Source of the DNA: Larix kaempferi
Lineage: Eukaryota; Streptophyta; Pinopsida; Pinales; Pinaceae
Direction: 5' to 3'
NCBI GenBank assembly: GCA_027924585.1
Contig: BSBM01000319.1
Span: forward strand, 4,059,001 to 4,123,000
Length of the DNA: 64,000 bases
Position 1 is the stretch's first letter. Each line of letters begins with the position of its first letter. The position numbers and the translations under genes were made by a program. A model generated the notes under the pieces. That model saw only the letters and a list, made by a program, of their open reading frames with translations, did not search any database and had not been told where the DNA came from. Positions 20,449-32,948 of the stretch are shown one piece after another.

Positions 20449-23400
20449 ATGCATGTATGCTCCATTTGCAAGGAACCATATATGGGGGTTCAAAAAAAAA
20501 ATTCCAATGGAAATTATACAGTTTGTTGTAGATGCATTGTGAGGAAAATGGCCATTAAGTTTCTATATGGAACAACATGGACCCTGAAGAAAAACCTAGA
20601 TTTGGTTACAAAATTTGAGGAAATTATCATAGAATGAGTAAATATGATATTGCAAGTAAGCCATGCACATGGTGGATAATACAAATATAGTTTTCATACT
20701 ATTAGTTTCCCACAAGACAAGTACAGTTGTGAAATACTTTCCTCACTAAATCGAGGACTTGGAAATATTACCTACGAGAAGTCATAGTTTTGAACAAGAA
20801 TATTATGAATTATTTGTTAGTAGATCTTATGTTATGGCAGAATTAGAGTTCAATTTAAAACATGATGATTATTACAAGGATGTCTAGCTTGACCTAGATT
20901 CAATTTATTTACCTATTGTAGATACAAACATCTCTCATAGTTTTCTCCATGTAACAACTAATATTGAAGATCCACAATATATCCACATAGGAATAGATGA
21001 GGAGTACGATGAATCTATGGATTCACAAGGCCACAAACCAAAATATTTTGTAGCCATGCTCTCAAATGCATGTAAAGAGGTTGAATACATAAGGAGCTAC
21101 TTGCAACCTCCATATTATCCACAAATTCCATTGAATCATCACCTACTAGCTTATCACCTATCAGTGAATAAAACACAAAGGAAATTTTTTCTATGAATTT
21201 CCCCACCCTCTTTCCGTTAGCGGATTCCATTCCCAAACAAACATGAATTAAAGATATTCAAATGCAAGATTATGCTTTTCACCTATTCAAGTACCATGAT
21301 AATAGATTTGGGAGACATACAAATTTTTTCTATTTCTTATACAACCTTATGATGCACCACCGTAGCCAATGCACAACCATTGTCTTCGAAAAAAGAAAAT
21401 TAAAGACAACTTGCCAAGAACTATTGTAGACCATCACCATCACCTCCAACACTTGTCTAATGAGAAAATTGTAGAACAAATTATGCAATGTGGCTCATCT
21501 CTCTGTGGAACAATATGTTTTTGGAACAAATCCAATAATTAACTAATAGATATGATCACACAATAGGCTCTCCAACATTGTTCTTTCCACTTAGTGCAGT
21601 GAACACCAAATGGCATGATTTACATAAGGTCATGTTGGACAATTCTCCATCAAATGAAAACAAGCAACATCGTTGGAGAATTCAAAACATTAATACAAAC
21701 CCATGTCTTACATCTCTATACATGCACCGTGGATTCACAATATTTCGTGAAGAGGTCCCCGAGAAACACCTCCATGCAAAAGAATATTGGTATAGTTTAG
21801 ACATCTAACTCCAATTACTACTTGGTTTTTACTTACAGGACATGTCTTCACACACATATTCTTATAAGTGTTTCTTTCATAGGTATGAATGGAAATATAT
21901 AGGGTTTGCTCATATTCATGGTTCCATATGGTGGGAAAATGCACCTCATATAGAAACACTTAAATGGGAGGGATCAATTGAAGTAAATCTTGAAAAACAT
22001 TTTTTTGATAAATACGTTACAACTTGGAATCCACAAGATATGCAACATGGGAATATCCAAATCCATCACTCAATTCTTGATGATCCATGTATACTAAGCA
22101 CACCAAACATATTTGCATCCAATCCACTTCAACACTATGAGGAACTAGTTAACCATGTTTGACGACACATAAAATGTAATGAATATTCATGTTGGCAAAA
22201 GAAAAATTCAACCCTTGAGTGTCAATATAAAGTTCCAAGTTTCATGCTACACCTACAATGTTAATTAATGAGCATGGATGTAAAGCATACAACCCTGCTC
22301 GAAAAGATGAGAAATTAAACATCCACATGTATGCTATACTTTCAATATGGTGAGCTATTGTTGATTGCCAACCCATTGTTTATCGGCATGTTGTGATAAG
22401 TACATTTCAAAGTATGCATCTAAAGCAGGGTCAAAATGAGAAAGTTATTAACATATGATAACCCGAATCTCCCAAGTTGCAACTCCACAAGACCTTATTG
22501 TAGTTTCAATTTGAAATTTCGTTAGAGAAACTATCATTGAAGGTGATATAGAAGCATAAGAAACATGCCATATGAAACAAACATTTCCCTTAACAATATG
22601 TAGTCGATCATTTATTTCCTTAAATGCGAGCCAAAATATTTTTAAGAGTGTTGCACGTGATGAGAGTAACACTCTTTCAACAACAAGCTTCATTGATGCA
22701 TACATCAAGTGACTTCTTTCTCTATAGCCACTGTAAGTTATTGAAGCTAAAATAAATTGGTTCTTTGATGCTCAATGGACAAAGGGAAAGAGTAAAGAGA
22801 GGGACACTTCCATGATTGTTCATGTTTTCACTCAATATTTTGAAATTCCTTCCACAAATTTAGATTGCTACATCGATTTATGCTCAAGTGATCTCTTTCT
22901 CTACAAACCCTTTCACAATATCCCCAATGACATTGGTTCTTCCAATGAAGAAATTAATGCAAACTAGGAACAAACAAAAAACTCATATAATTCATGGCAT
23001 GTTGATCACAAACCTCAACAACCTCAAGATAAAGATTATAAATATATTTTTGATGATGAAATGCATGTTGAATTCCTCATTTATTTACATGAATGGGAAA
23101 TCCTATCTTAACTCCACCCTAACAACAACATGCAACTTAATGACCTTGACATTCTTGGTCATCGTGACTTTGACAACAGCCATGCTTGGATCCATACTTA
23201 TATCCATGTACACTTGCAAGAGACAACCATACAATTATACACTTCAATCACTCAAAGCACCAAATTCAGCATTCTCACTCTTCCATTACCCCTTCTTTGG
23301 AAAACTTATCTACCACCCAAAGCATAGCTTTTGAGATTTTCTAACTCATTTTCAAAAAATGAAAAAAACCCTCTACTCAAAAAGATCATCCATGGTACTA

Positions 23401-25646
23401 CAGGCATAAGAAATTCATACTTAATTGGATGCATTAAGCATGCACTACTAACAACCTCATTCAACAAAATCAATCCCTTTCTATTACTTGCTCCTAGTGG
23501 TGTCACAACCTTTAATATACATGCATCAACAATACATATATCCCTTTGAATACCTATGAAGGAGATGATCCCTCTTGAGGGACAATCACTCGCAATTCTT
23601 CAAGAAGGGATAAAGCATGTTCTCTACATTGTTATTGATGAGATGAGATTCATTGTACAAAAATTGTTTAGTCGTATTGATGAATGCTTGTGAGAAGCCT
23701 TCCCTCACGGAATAAACACTCCATTTGGTGGTTGTTCCATTATTCGTGTTGGTGACTTGGGTCAATTTATGCCTATAAAATACATTCCAATGTATGCAAG
23801 AACATCACATGGAGACTATGGCGAAGCTTTAACACATTTACCACATTACACACTATTTTTAAACAAAAAGGTTGTGACCCTTCTCAACTCACTTTCTGAA
23901 AAATCCTCTTAAACATTAGAAATTCAGAGCCTATATTGGAGGACTGGAACATTCTCATTTCAAGGAAAATTGCATGCTTGACTCCTGAAGAACATGTATT
24001 TCAGACTTTAATGCATTTATTTGCAACAAACAATTTGGTCACATTATATAATAAAAAAGTGTTGAAATTTCTAAATGTTTCGATAGCACGAAGTAATGCA
24101 CAACAAAGAAAGCGACAATTGTCCATTGATGAAGAAGATAGCTAGTTATAGACTAAAGTATTTTTATGTAAAGGATAACATGTGATGTTATGTAACACCC
24201 CATTTTTTACCCCATAATGTAATTATGTAAATATGATGTAAATGGCTATAATCCAGGCATGAATGGTCCATTGTGGCCACAATGATGTTATTTTCTACAG
24301 TTTACAGTTAATATAAAAACACACAACTACTGCATACCAAGAAGGACGAAGAAGATATGGGGGGCCATGATTCCACAAGAAGGAGAGTGAGAAGGGGATT
24401 TAAGGGGGAGAGGACCCCAATGACTTATGATTTAAGTCATAACCTGTATGTATTCCTCTTATCCTATGTTTTATTAATCCTTCATTATTAAAGTTCATAA
24501 TCCATAATCTTGGGTTAATTACCCTAAACTTGGGATTAGGGGGGAAAAGTGCCCGTCATTGCCAACTGTCTAGTTCCTAACATCCTTTGTGCCACTTGGC
24601 CAGTTCTCCACATGCATATAATTATGGAGAACTAGTCCATTTGTCCATAATTCTCTCCCATGAATGATGCCATCAGTTGATGTCAAATATTAACCACTAT
24701 CACCATATTGTAGGTGGGGAAAACCATGCTAAGAAGAGGGGATTGGAATAGTAGTAGAAAGAAAATTGATACCTTCTTGATGATTGGTAGCCCCAGCTCA
24801 GGGGTGGCCTATCAAAGAAAGATATGGCTTGACAGAGGAAACGACTAGGAGGAATGTCCTTGGTCTGCAATTAGTTGGTTATATTTTCAGATAAGCCTCC
24901 ATCTATGTATAAATTATTGGTATTTATTTATGCTTTTAATAATTACTGCTATCATATGAACTAAGTGAATATAATAAATGGCATTAGTGAATGCATTCGT
25001 GTGGAAGTATCCTGTAGGTTTTTTATATACATTTTATGGGTGACTATATACATATTTACTTATGTTGTAAATGGTTATTAAAAACAATATAAAAATGAAT
25101 TTGAATTCTAGAGGTGAATTTACTCATTATATTGAGTAATCTATGGCCCCAAATTCACCGTGAGGTCATCAGCTACATGACATGTTAACATCCAACTTAT
25201 GTGTTGCAACGGGCCTTGTGAATGGAGCTCCTGGACAAGTTGTTTCTATTTTTTATACACCAAGTTCAAAGCTCCCTTAATTTCCAACATTTGTTGTTTT
25301 CCTTTTCCACAACTACACTGGTCCACCATGGGATGTTTCCAATCCATATTATGTTCCAATCCCACGTGTAATAAGGGGGTCTCATAGGCAAGTAATCCTT
25401 CAAATGGCACGGCGTTTGACAATCCATAAATCACAAAATATGACATTACATCAAGCCACAATAGACATTGGAAACATTGATCGTAAAGGTCTAACTTTCA
25501 CTACGATATTGAGAGTTAGGTCATTAAATGACCTTTGTAAAACCACAAAATTTTCACTTGAACACTATGCACGAATGAAGGATAGTGCATATGCGAAAAT
25601 CGAAAGAAATAACAAGCCTTTCTTCACTCAAAACCTTTGTTGCTAA
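20449..25646 (+). pseudogene. Helitron Rep-helicase gene, degenerate
   Basis: In order: N-terminal cysteine cluster (VCSICKEPYMG, 20452), Helitron N-terminal segment (about 20600-21560), Rep start FFPLSAVNTKWHDLH (21581) and FTIFREEVPEKHLHAKEYWY (about 21733-21790). The HUH motif FAHIHGSIW follows (about 21907), then FVTTWNP-like VTTWNPQDMQHGN. The PIF1-type helicase has a decayed Walker A (HGTTGIRNSYLIGCI, about 23390; Lys of GKS lost), a Walker B VIDEM (about 23634) and the C-terminal motif LTIHKSQN with GLTFTTILRVRSLNDL (25404-25560). Rep nicks and joins DNA at the origin while the helicase unwinds; this copy has many stops and frameshifts and a 1-kb insertion, so it is dead. Confidence 0.9.
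24191..25182 (+). mobile_element. Solo LTR, 992 bp, inserted in the Helitron helicase
   Basis: It starts TGTAACACCCCATTTTTTAC and ends catgACA, giving TG...CA termini. The 5-bp target TGTTA is duplicated exactly at 24186-24190 and 25183-25187. Removing the LTR and one target copy rejoins helicase codons ...CKG(Q)HVML with TSNLCVATGLVNGA in one frame. No internal region remains, so it is a product of LTR-LTR recombination. Its first bases resemble the LTR at 55252-56709 read on the minus strand. Confidence 0.9.
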
Positions 25647-25719
25647 ATCTTTTGTAATTCATCGAATTTTGGTTACAAATGAATTTCTCTTATATACTTG
25701 AACCACAACAAGGAAATCC

Positions 25720-25870
25720 ATCTTTTAGCACCACAAGTTAGCACCACTTTTTTTTGTGGTGTTAAGGTGGTGGTATTAGGACAAGTTACAATTTTGTGGT
25801 GCTAAGGTGGTGGTATTAGCACCACATACATTTTGTGGTGTTAAGGTGGTGGAATTAGAAACACTTATAT
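25720..25870. repeat. ~40-bp tandem repeat with CACCAC/GTGGTG arms
   Basis: The core gtggtg(t/c)taaggtggtgg occurs at 25756, 25796 and 25835, a 39-40 bp step. Upstream 'gcaccac' blocks pair with the 'gtggtg' blocks, so each unit can form a short stem. It lies about 100 bp after the Helitron helicase stop. Confidence 0.75.
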
Positions 25871-26650
25871 TTTCCTCTTAAAATGGTGATAATGTTTATT
25901 AATATAATTGGAAATTGGGTTTTTCCTAATCTATGTTAAAATAAATGAAATATTGGAAAGTACAGTGAAGTGGTGCTAAGCTATTATTTGTCACATGGAC
26001 ATGTACAAGTCATATTTAATTATGAGAATTTGCACCATAAACACAACAACTTCACAACTAATTATTTTGTTAATATATTAACTTGATTATTTATTTATTT
26101 TTTATTCAAATAAATGATCAATATTAATTTATGAATTTTCACACCACAATCACAACAAATTTAATCGTTTATTTTTATATTATTTAAATAAATAAATTTC
26201 AATTATTCATTTATGAGGATTTGAACCAAAAGCACAACAAGTTCACACATAATTATCTTGTAAACGATTCAATTAAATAATTCATTTTTAAAACTATTTA
26301 ATCAAATAATTACCTACCTTTTTTAATATTGCTAAATAATTAAAAACAATGATTTTTAATTAATTACTATTATAAAGTAGTAATAAAAATGATTTGAATT
26401 GAAATTTGATTATTCACTTTGAGAATAATTTTATTAATCTTATTAAACATTTTTACGGTCATTAGTATCATTATTGGGTTTTTAGCACAAGACATGTGTC
26501 TCAAATCCATGGACATGAAAGAGAGAAAACCCTTACCTTGGGCCCCAAAAGAAGCTTTAGGAATACACAACCAAAAAGGACAACTCAAAGGTCACCACAT
26601 GTTTTCCTAAGAGTGTTTTTATACTCTACCTATGGGAATTAACACTATTA

Positions 26651-26760
26651 TAAGTTTGAGCCCACATGTGTAGAGAAATTTGTAATGAGTAATTGAATTG
26701 AGAAGTTGTAAATGAACGGTTACAAGTTCAAATCCCCGTATGTACTTACTTAAAAAAAAA
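26651..26760 (+). mobile_element. Possible SINE-like insert with pol III B box and poly-A
   Basis: These 110 bp are present in duplication copy 1 and absent at the matching point of copy 2 (about 33435). They end in nine A residues and contain GTTCAAATCC (26726-26735), a good match to a tRNA-gene B box. Flanks cactatta and cattatt look like a mutated target duplication. A convincing A box is not seen, so a 5'-truncated SINE is the best guess. Confidence 0.4.
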
Positions 26761-27059
26761 CATTATTGTAAGGTTTAAATCACTAGGGATAGGTCTAGTG
26801 GCCCTTAACATGGTTGAGAGACGAAACCTAGGCTTTATGCTAAAGGAATCCTAAGGCTAGAAATGCCATGGTGGCAAGTACTATATAGTGGTACTAAGGA
26901 CATGTAAAAATATGATTTAATTATGATGATTTGCACCATAAACACAAGAAATTCATGCAAATAATTATTTTTTCAATAACTTAATTCAGTTTTTCATTCA
27001 AATAAATGTTGAAGATTACTTTTTGAGGTTTAGCAACACAATCACAATAAATTCAATTA

Positions 27060-27769
27060 TGTTGGAATATTATTACCCCATTTAGACTTAGGATAAGTTT
27101 TATTATAATGTTTAATTACTTTCCTAGGTGATAGACTAGGTAGTTGACCACATAGTGACTAGTTGGCCCACTTCATGTCATCCTTATGCACGTGAGCACC
27201 CTATTTTGATTTATTCCATATTTTATGACTGTCTTGGTTAGAAAGAGCGCCCTTCCTACTTTTATATGCTTTGTTCTTCTTTTACTGCTCATAAAGCAAC
27301 TTTCTTTGCTTTTTAGTTGGATAAAGACAAATCTAGGGCAACTTCTTGGACTTAGAAAGTTGACATCTTTTTGGACAACACATCCACCCTATTTTTCTCA
27401 TATAAAATGAACATATTTCTTCTTTCTCATCATACATAGGCTTCCATAATTTATTTTTCCAATTCGTGAGCCTCTTAACTAGTATGGAAAGTGATGTTGC
27501 CACTAATGGGTTTTTTTTTTTCTATTTAGTAAGCTTGAATTTTGTGTACTTTTCGAATGCCTCCAAAAAAATTTGAATTTCTGATGTAATTATATATTTG
27601 GACAGCCATATTAGTGCCTAAGTTTGGCTTATGTAATTTTATGCAATATACTTTTATTCTGTGCATCAATTTTGGCTCAATTTTTCACTGTATTGTGCAA
27701 TCTTTGCTTGGCAATTTTGTGAGGAACTTCTTGAGTGCTTAGATCTGATCTGGATCTGATATTTTCACA
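27060..27769 (+). repeat. 5' LTR of the Copia element, 710 bp
   Basis: It starts TGTTGGAATATTATTA and ends GATATTTTCACA. The position of the TATA box in the 3' LTR (TATAAATAG) reads tagaaagag here (about 27239-27247), so the promoter that should drive the element is lost. Small forward frames in it are not genes. Confidence 0.95.
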
Positions 27770-27780
27770 TGGTATCAGAC
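27770..27780 (+). promoter_or_regulatory. Copia primer binding site
   Basis: TGGTATCAGAC immediately follows the 5' LTR and is complementary to initiator-Met tRNA, with a late mismatch (usual TGGTATCAGAGC). Confidence 0.9.
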
Positions 27781-28029
27781 ATTAGAAATCATAGGGATAA
27801 TATCTACAAGAATTAGTGAACCATAAGCTGTGTATTTTCCACATAAGTCCTTGGAGAAATCACCTTGATAGTCGTGATTTGCCAAGGAAATATTTCCAGG
27901 CGTGAAGCACTCCCGAAAGTGCCTACTATCCTCTTGCAGAGCTAATTAGATCAAATTTTACTCTTGTGTGTTGTTTTTCATTTTTGTAGGTTACAGTCTC
28001 AATCTCATCAAGGGCACAATCAATTTTCC

Positions 28030-28945
28030 ATGGAGCAGTCTCATACCATCATCTTGACTCCATTCAATTACTTTGATTGGAAAGTGCAAATGGAGATTCG
28101 GTTAAGGAGAAAAGGCCTCTACAGAATGACTATGGCTACTGATCTTGAGCCTACTACATCTATTGAGAAGGCCAATTGTCATAACAAAAGGGATGGATCT
28201 TTTGGTCTCTTATGTATCAGTACCTCAAGTGATCTTCTCTTCCATTTAGATGGTTTAACCACACTGAATGAAGTTTGGGTTAAACTTCAAACTTTGTTTG
28301 GAAATATTGATGAATTGAGAGGCCATCAACTGGAGAATGAGTTTGTTTATTTGATTCCAAGCAACTTTGATACCTTACATTAGTTCTTCACCAAATTTAA
28401 GTCTTTGGTTCTTCAGCTGAAATGGAGTAGGATTGATAAGAAGGATGAGCAGTGGATCTTGTCCATACTTTTGAAATTGGGTCCAGACTATTTTGTCTTT
28501 TTTTTTACCTTCCATGCTACCAAGCTCACAGTTTGAAACTAGAAAATTCCCTCTCTAATTGAGTTCATGGAATCTATGACTCTAGAGCAAGATAATTTCG
28601 TGTTGATGGGGAGCATTAAAGCCATCAAAATACCATGCATTGGCTGCTATAGATTCAAATAATTCAAAGGGAAAGAATAAGGCTAAGGACAAAAATCATT
28701 CAGATAAAAGGAAGGAGAAACCAAATCCACGAGAGAATCCCCCAATCTCCAAGAATAATCGACAGGAAAAGAAGGAGAAGAGAAAGTGCACATACTAGAA
28801 TAGGAGATTTCATCCTGAGAGTTCATGTATGGAGAATACCATCGACATGATGGCCCATATTCTTGAAAATAACAATATCCCTCTTCCAGATGGCGCAAGG
28901 AGGAAGGAAGGAGGTTAAAATTCAAAATATAAGGAAAGGGTTCAT
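28030..28945 (+). pseudogene. Copia gag remnant
   Basis: I prefer the ATG at 28030 (MEQSHTIILTPFNYFDWKVQ), which gives the usual gag opening with N-Y-x-x-W, over the upstream in-frame ATG at 27964. The UBN2 gag core follows (DGLTTLNEVWVKLQTLFGN). The first stop is at 28381, but homology continues (FFTKFKSLVLQLKW, then SILLKLGPDYFVFF). A Lys-rich tail and a zinc knuckle CTY(stop)NRRFHPESSC lie at about 28785-28826, where the second Cys codon is now TAG. The particle protein cannot be made full length. Confidence 0.88.
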
Positions 28946-30370
28946 GCTTTGATGGACAACACATCCAAATATTCCTCTTACATCATTGATTCTGGAGAAT
29001 CAAGACATATGGTAGCAACAAGAGAGTCTCTTTCCTCTCTTGATTCTTATGGTATTCCAATAATTGTGTTGGGAGATGATTTAGAGACTCGATCAAGAAG
29101 TAAGGGTAGAATAGAACTAGATCATGGCTCTTTCAATAATTTTTTGTTTGTCTTATGTCTGGCTGCCAACCTCCTTTCAATTTATCAAATGAAACATACA
29201 AGGTCTCCCAAGAGAGTCATCTTCACCCCAAATGGGGTGGAAATTTATGAAATCTTCACTGGTAGAGTTGTTTACTTAGGAACTATTGATCATGACTCTA
29301 AAGTTTACAAGTTTTCTCATTTTATGCCCTTCTCATCACCTACTGCACTCCTCACTCATGCCAATGAAACAAGAAAATTATGGCATGAGATATTTTTCCA
29401 CCTTAACTACAAGTACCTTCATGATTTTCATGAGAAGAACATGGTTGATGGGCTTCCCAATATTAAATTTTCAAAAGGAATTTTCCAGGGTTGCATTCTT
29501 AGAAAACACCCTCAACGCAAGTTTGAGAGAGATGGAATTGAGAGAACTTATGAACCTCTTGAGATAGTCCACAATGATACTTAGGTCCCCTCCCTAAATT
29601 TGTCTTTGAGCAATACCGAATATGTGTTAACCTTCATTAATTACTACACAAGTTTTTGTTGGGTTTACTTTCTGCAATACAAGTCATAAGTCTTTGGTTT
29701 TTTCAATATTTTTAGAGACTCTGTGGAGAATCTGTCTGGTAGGAAGATCAAATCCCTTAGAAAAAAAAATGGGGGGGGAATACATCAAGTCTAATTTTTA
29801 TCTATTTTTTGCAAATGCTAGCATTCAAATGCAGCATACGGTTGCATACACACCACAACATAATGGTGTGATAAAGTAGAAGAATCGGTCCCTCAAGGAG
29901 ATGTCCACTTGCATGTTAGAGTCTAAGTCTTTGTCTCCAAAACTATGGAATGAAGCCACTAATTTTTCATCCTATATTCAGAATAGGGTGCCACATAAAG
30001 CCTTGAAAGGAATCAAATATTTTGAATCTTGGAGTGGGCACAAGCCATATGTGTCACATTTCAAAATTTTTGGCTCTAAAGCATAGGATAGAGTACCTCC
30101 TAAGAAGAGAAGGGATTTGCAGCCCCAAATACAACTTTCCATATTTGTTAGCTACCCTGAAGACTCAAAGGGTTACAAATTTTTCAATATGAACACTCAA
30201 AAATCCTTCATTGAAAGCAGTGTTCAATTTGAAGAACAATCCATGCAGACAGTTGAAATTGGAGAATCCTCACAACCACCACCTGATGAAAAAGTGAAGC
30301 TTCTGATGAATCTTCTAATCCTGATTCTGAGGATGAAGAATATCACATTATTTCAGATCTAATTTCACCA
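28946..30370 (+). pseudogene. Copia protease and integrase remnant
   Basis: 28949-29584 is one open frame. It carries the protease site YIIDSGESRHMV (D-S-G retained), NLLSIYQ, and the GAG-pre-integrase segment LWHEIFFHLNYKYLH with a later GCILRKHPQRKF. Integrase follows in broken frames: FINYYTSFCWVYFLQYKS (about 29630-29690), then VAYTPQHNGVIK (about 29845-29878) and LESKSLSPKLWNEA. The frame ends in the linker SYPEDSKGYKFFN (about 30150). At least five stops or frameshifts are present. Confidence 0.88.
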
Positions 30371-32058
30371 TCAAGGCCTAAGTGGGATGCAAAAAAATTT
30401 GAAGGAGCTGGAGAACTTGTGGGTGACCATCTATATACTAGGAAGACTAGGTCTTAGTTTGAAAATGCTCTTTATTACAAAGATACTTATCTTCCTCAAA
30501 GGTGATTTTTAATGGTTGAATCTGATCCAAAATAATATGAATAGGATACATATGACACAATATGGAAGGATTTTATGGAATACGAGTTCCAGACTCTTCA
30601 AAAGAATGGAACCTGGGAGCTAGTCAAGCTCCCACCTGGCAGAAAATTGGTCAAATGTAAGTGGATTTTTCAGACAAAGGTGGGTGTTGATGGTGCATAA
30701 GTGAAGTAAAAATAACTAATGGTGTCTAAGGTCTTCTCCCAAGTCCATGGACTTGAATACAATGAGACCTTTGCACGAGAGGAAAAATATGGATTCAATA
30801 AGACTAGTTCTAGTAGTTGTTGCATCCAAGTAGTGGGAAGTACGCCACATGGATGTAAAAAGTTCTTTCCTCCATGGAGATATTGAGGATGAAATTTATA
30901 TGAAACATCCCAATGGTTATTCAAGTAATCCCTCCCTTGTGTGCAGTTTGAAAAGGTCTTTGTATGGTCTCAAGCAAGCTCCCAGAGCTTGGTATGCCAA
31001 AATGGACAATTTTCTTCTATTGCAAGGTTTATGCATATGTAAATCTGACCCAAATGTCTAATTGAAGCATGTTAATGGTTCCCTTTTATTCATTGTATTA
31101 TATTTTGATGATATTTTGATTACTGGAATTTCAACTGATGAGATTCCTTTAGTAAAGTCTGCTTTGCATCGTGCATTTTCTATGACTAAATTGGGACTAC
31201 TAAGGCAATTTATGGGACTTGAGATCACTTAGTCATATTCAGGAATTAAGGTGTCTCAGTCAAAATATGCATTAGTTATGCTAAATAAATTCAGAATGAA
31301 TAATGTAAGGAATCAAAGAATCCCTTCCTCTCCGGAGTAAGGTTTGAAGATGTTAACTCTACCCCGCTAGTGAACAACACTTTATATAGACAACTTGTTG
31401 GGAGTTTGTTATATCTTACTCATTCTCGACCTGATTTACCTTTTGCAGTGAGTGTTGTGTCAAGGTATGTGGAGAAGTCACATGAGCTCAATTGGAAGGA
31501 TTTCAAAAGTATATTGCATTATGTGCAAGGAACCAAGTCATTCAGGATACATTGTGTTGCTCATTCTTCATTGGATATGTATGGTTTCTCATATTTTGAT
31601 TGGGTTGGAGATAGCTCAGACATAAATTAAAATTCTTAATATGTTTTCATGCTTGGAGGAGGTCCAATATGTTGGTCAAGTGAAAAGAAAAGTTCCATTT
31701 CACTTTCATCTATGAAGGTTGAATACAGAGGAGTTTTAAATGCATCCACTCAGGGTGTCTAGCTAGAAGGTTTGCTTTCAGATTTTGAGATTGACTTCTG
31801 CACACCTACAGTCATTTGGTGTGACAATCAAAGTACTATTAAAATATCAACTAGCCTAGTGCAAATACAAATAACCAATCATATATAAATTCACATGGAT
31901 TATATACGAGGACTGGTGTACGATCAGATCATAACTCTGTAGTATTGTCCTACTTCTAAGAAAGTTACAGATATGTTCACCAAAGCATTCATAGAGAAAT
32001 CTTTCAGCCATCTCAAGAGGCTGCTTGGAGTGGCTAAAAACATGGTGAAGAAATATTG
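30371..32058 (+). pseudogene. Copia reverse transcriptase and RNase H remnant
   Basis: RT blocks in order: NGTWELVKLPPGRKLVKCKW (about 30606), [27 protein letters not shown] (30849), [17 protein letters not shown] (about 30958) and the active-site box YFDDILITG (about 31101; usual YVDD). RNase H follows: LYRQLVGSLLYLTHSRPDLP (31379), SYFDWVGDSSD, SLSSMKVEYRG, and a Copia tail TDMFTKAFIEKSF ending KNMVKKY at 32058. Stops interrupt it at several points, e.g. about 30700 and 31062. Confidence 0.9.
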
Positions 32059-32241
32059 AAAAGAATTTTTTTCATTTTTGTTTGTTGTCCATTTTTTAGG
32101 GAAGGTTTTTCCCAAGATGTTTTCCTTATTTCCTTGCTTTTTCTGGACAAAATAAATGTAAAAAGGGTGACCTTAGCCACAATTGTTGGGCCCTTTAGTT
32201 TCTAATTTTTTTACTCACATAAAATCAGGATTAAGGGGCGG

Positions 32242-32948
32242 TGTTGGAATATTATTAACCCATATAGACTTAGGATAGGTTTTATTATAATGTTTAATTA
32301 CTTTCCTAGGTGATAGACTACATAGTTGACCACATAGTGACTAGTTGGCCCAGTTCATGTCATCCTTATCCACTTGAGCACCCAATTTTTCTTTCTTATA
32401 GCTTTTATGACTTTCTTGGTTATAAATAGCACCCTTCATGCTTTTATATGCTTTGTTATGCTTTTACTGCTCATAAAGCAACTTGCCTTGCTTTTGAGTT
32501 GGATAAAGACAAAGCTAGGGAACCTTTTTGGACTTAGAAAGTTGAAATATTTTTGGGCAACAAATAAACCCTATTTTTCTCATCTAAAGCCAACAAATTT
32601 CTTCTTTTTCATCATATGTAGGCCACCATAATTTCTTTTTCCAATTCGTGAGCCTCTTGACTAGATTGGAAAGTGATGTTTCTACTAATGGGGTTTTTTT
32701 CTATTTAGTAAGCCTGCTTTTTGTGAGATTTTCGAATGCCTCCAAAGCAATTTAAACTTATGATGTAATTATATATTTGGACAACCATCTCAGTGCCTAA
32801 TTTTGGATGATGTAATTTTATGCATTAGTCTTTTATTCTGTGCATCAATTCTGGCTCAATTTTTCACTGTATTATGCAATCTTTGCTTGGCAATTTTGTG
32901 AGGAACTTCTTGAGTGCTTAGATCTCATTTGGATCTGATATTTTCACA
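32242..32948 (+). repeat. 3' LTR of the Copia element, 707 bp
   Basis: It starts TGTTGGAATATTATTA and ends GATATTTTCACA, directly before the AATTA target copy. It keeps an intact TATA box TATAAATAG at 32421-32429, unlike the 5' LTR, so any surviving promoter activity would point outward into the flanking satellite. Confidence 0.95.

Larger units (their letters stand above)
20440..25650 (+). mobile_element. Autonomous-type Helitron remnant
   Basis: The element is defined by its Rep-helicase gene, which is spread over the interval and interrupted by a solo LTR at 24191-25182. The terminal TC and the hairpin/CTRR end were not identified with confidence. The CACCAC/GTGGTG repeats at 25740-25870 lie where a 3' hairpin would be expected. 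The left limit abuts the Copia LTR at 20348. Confidence 0.75.
27060..32948 (+). mobile_element. Complete-length Copia retrotransposon, 5,889 bp
   Basis: It is bounded by two LTRs (27060-27769 and 32242-32948) and an exact 5-bp target duplication AATTA (27055-27059 and 32949-32953). The primer binding site TGGTATCAGA directly follows the 5' LTR, and a purine tract (ttaaggggcgg) directly precedes the 3' LTR. Gag, protease, integrase, RT and RNase H appear in Copia order. All frames are broken. The LTRs differ at roughly one position in ten by eye, so the insertion is old. Confidence 0.96.
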
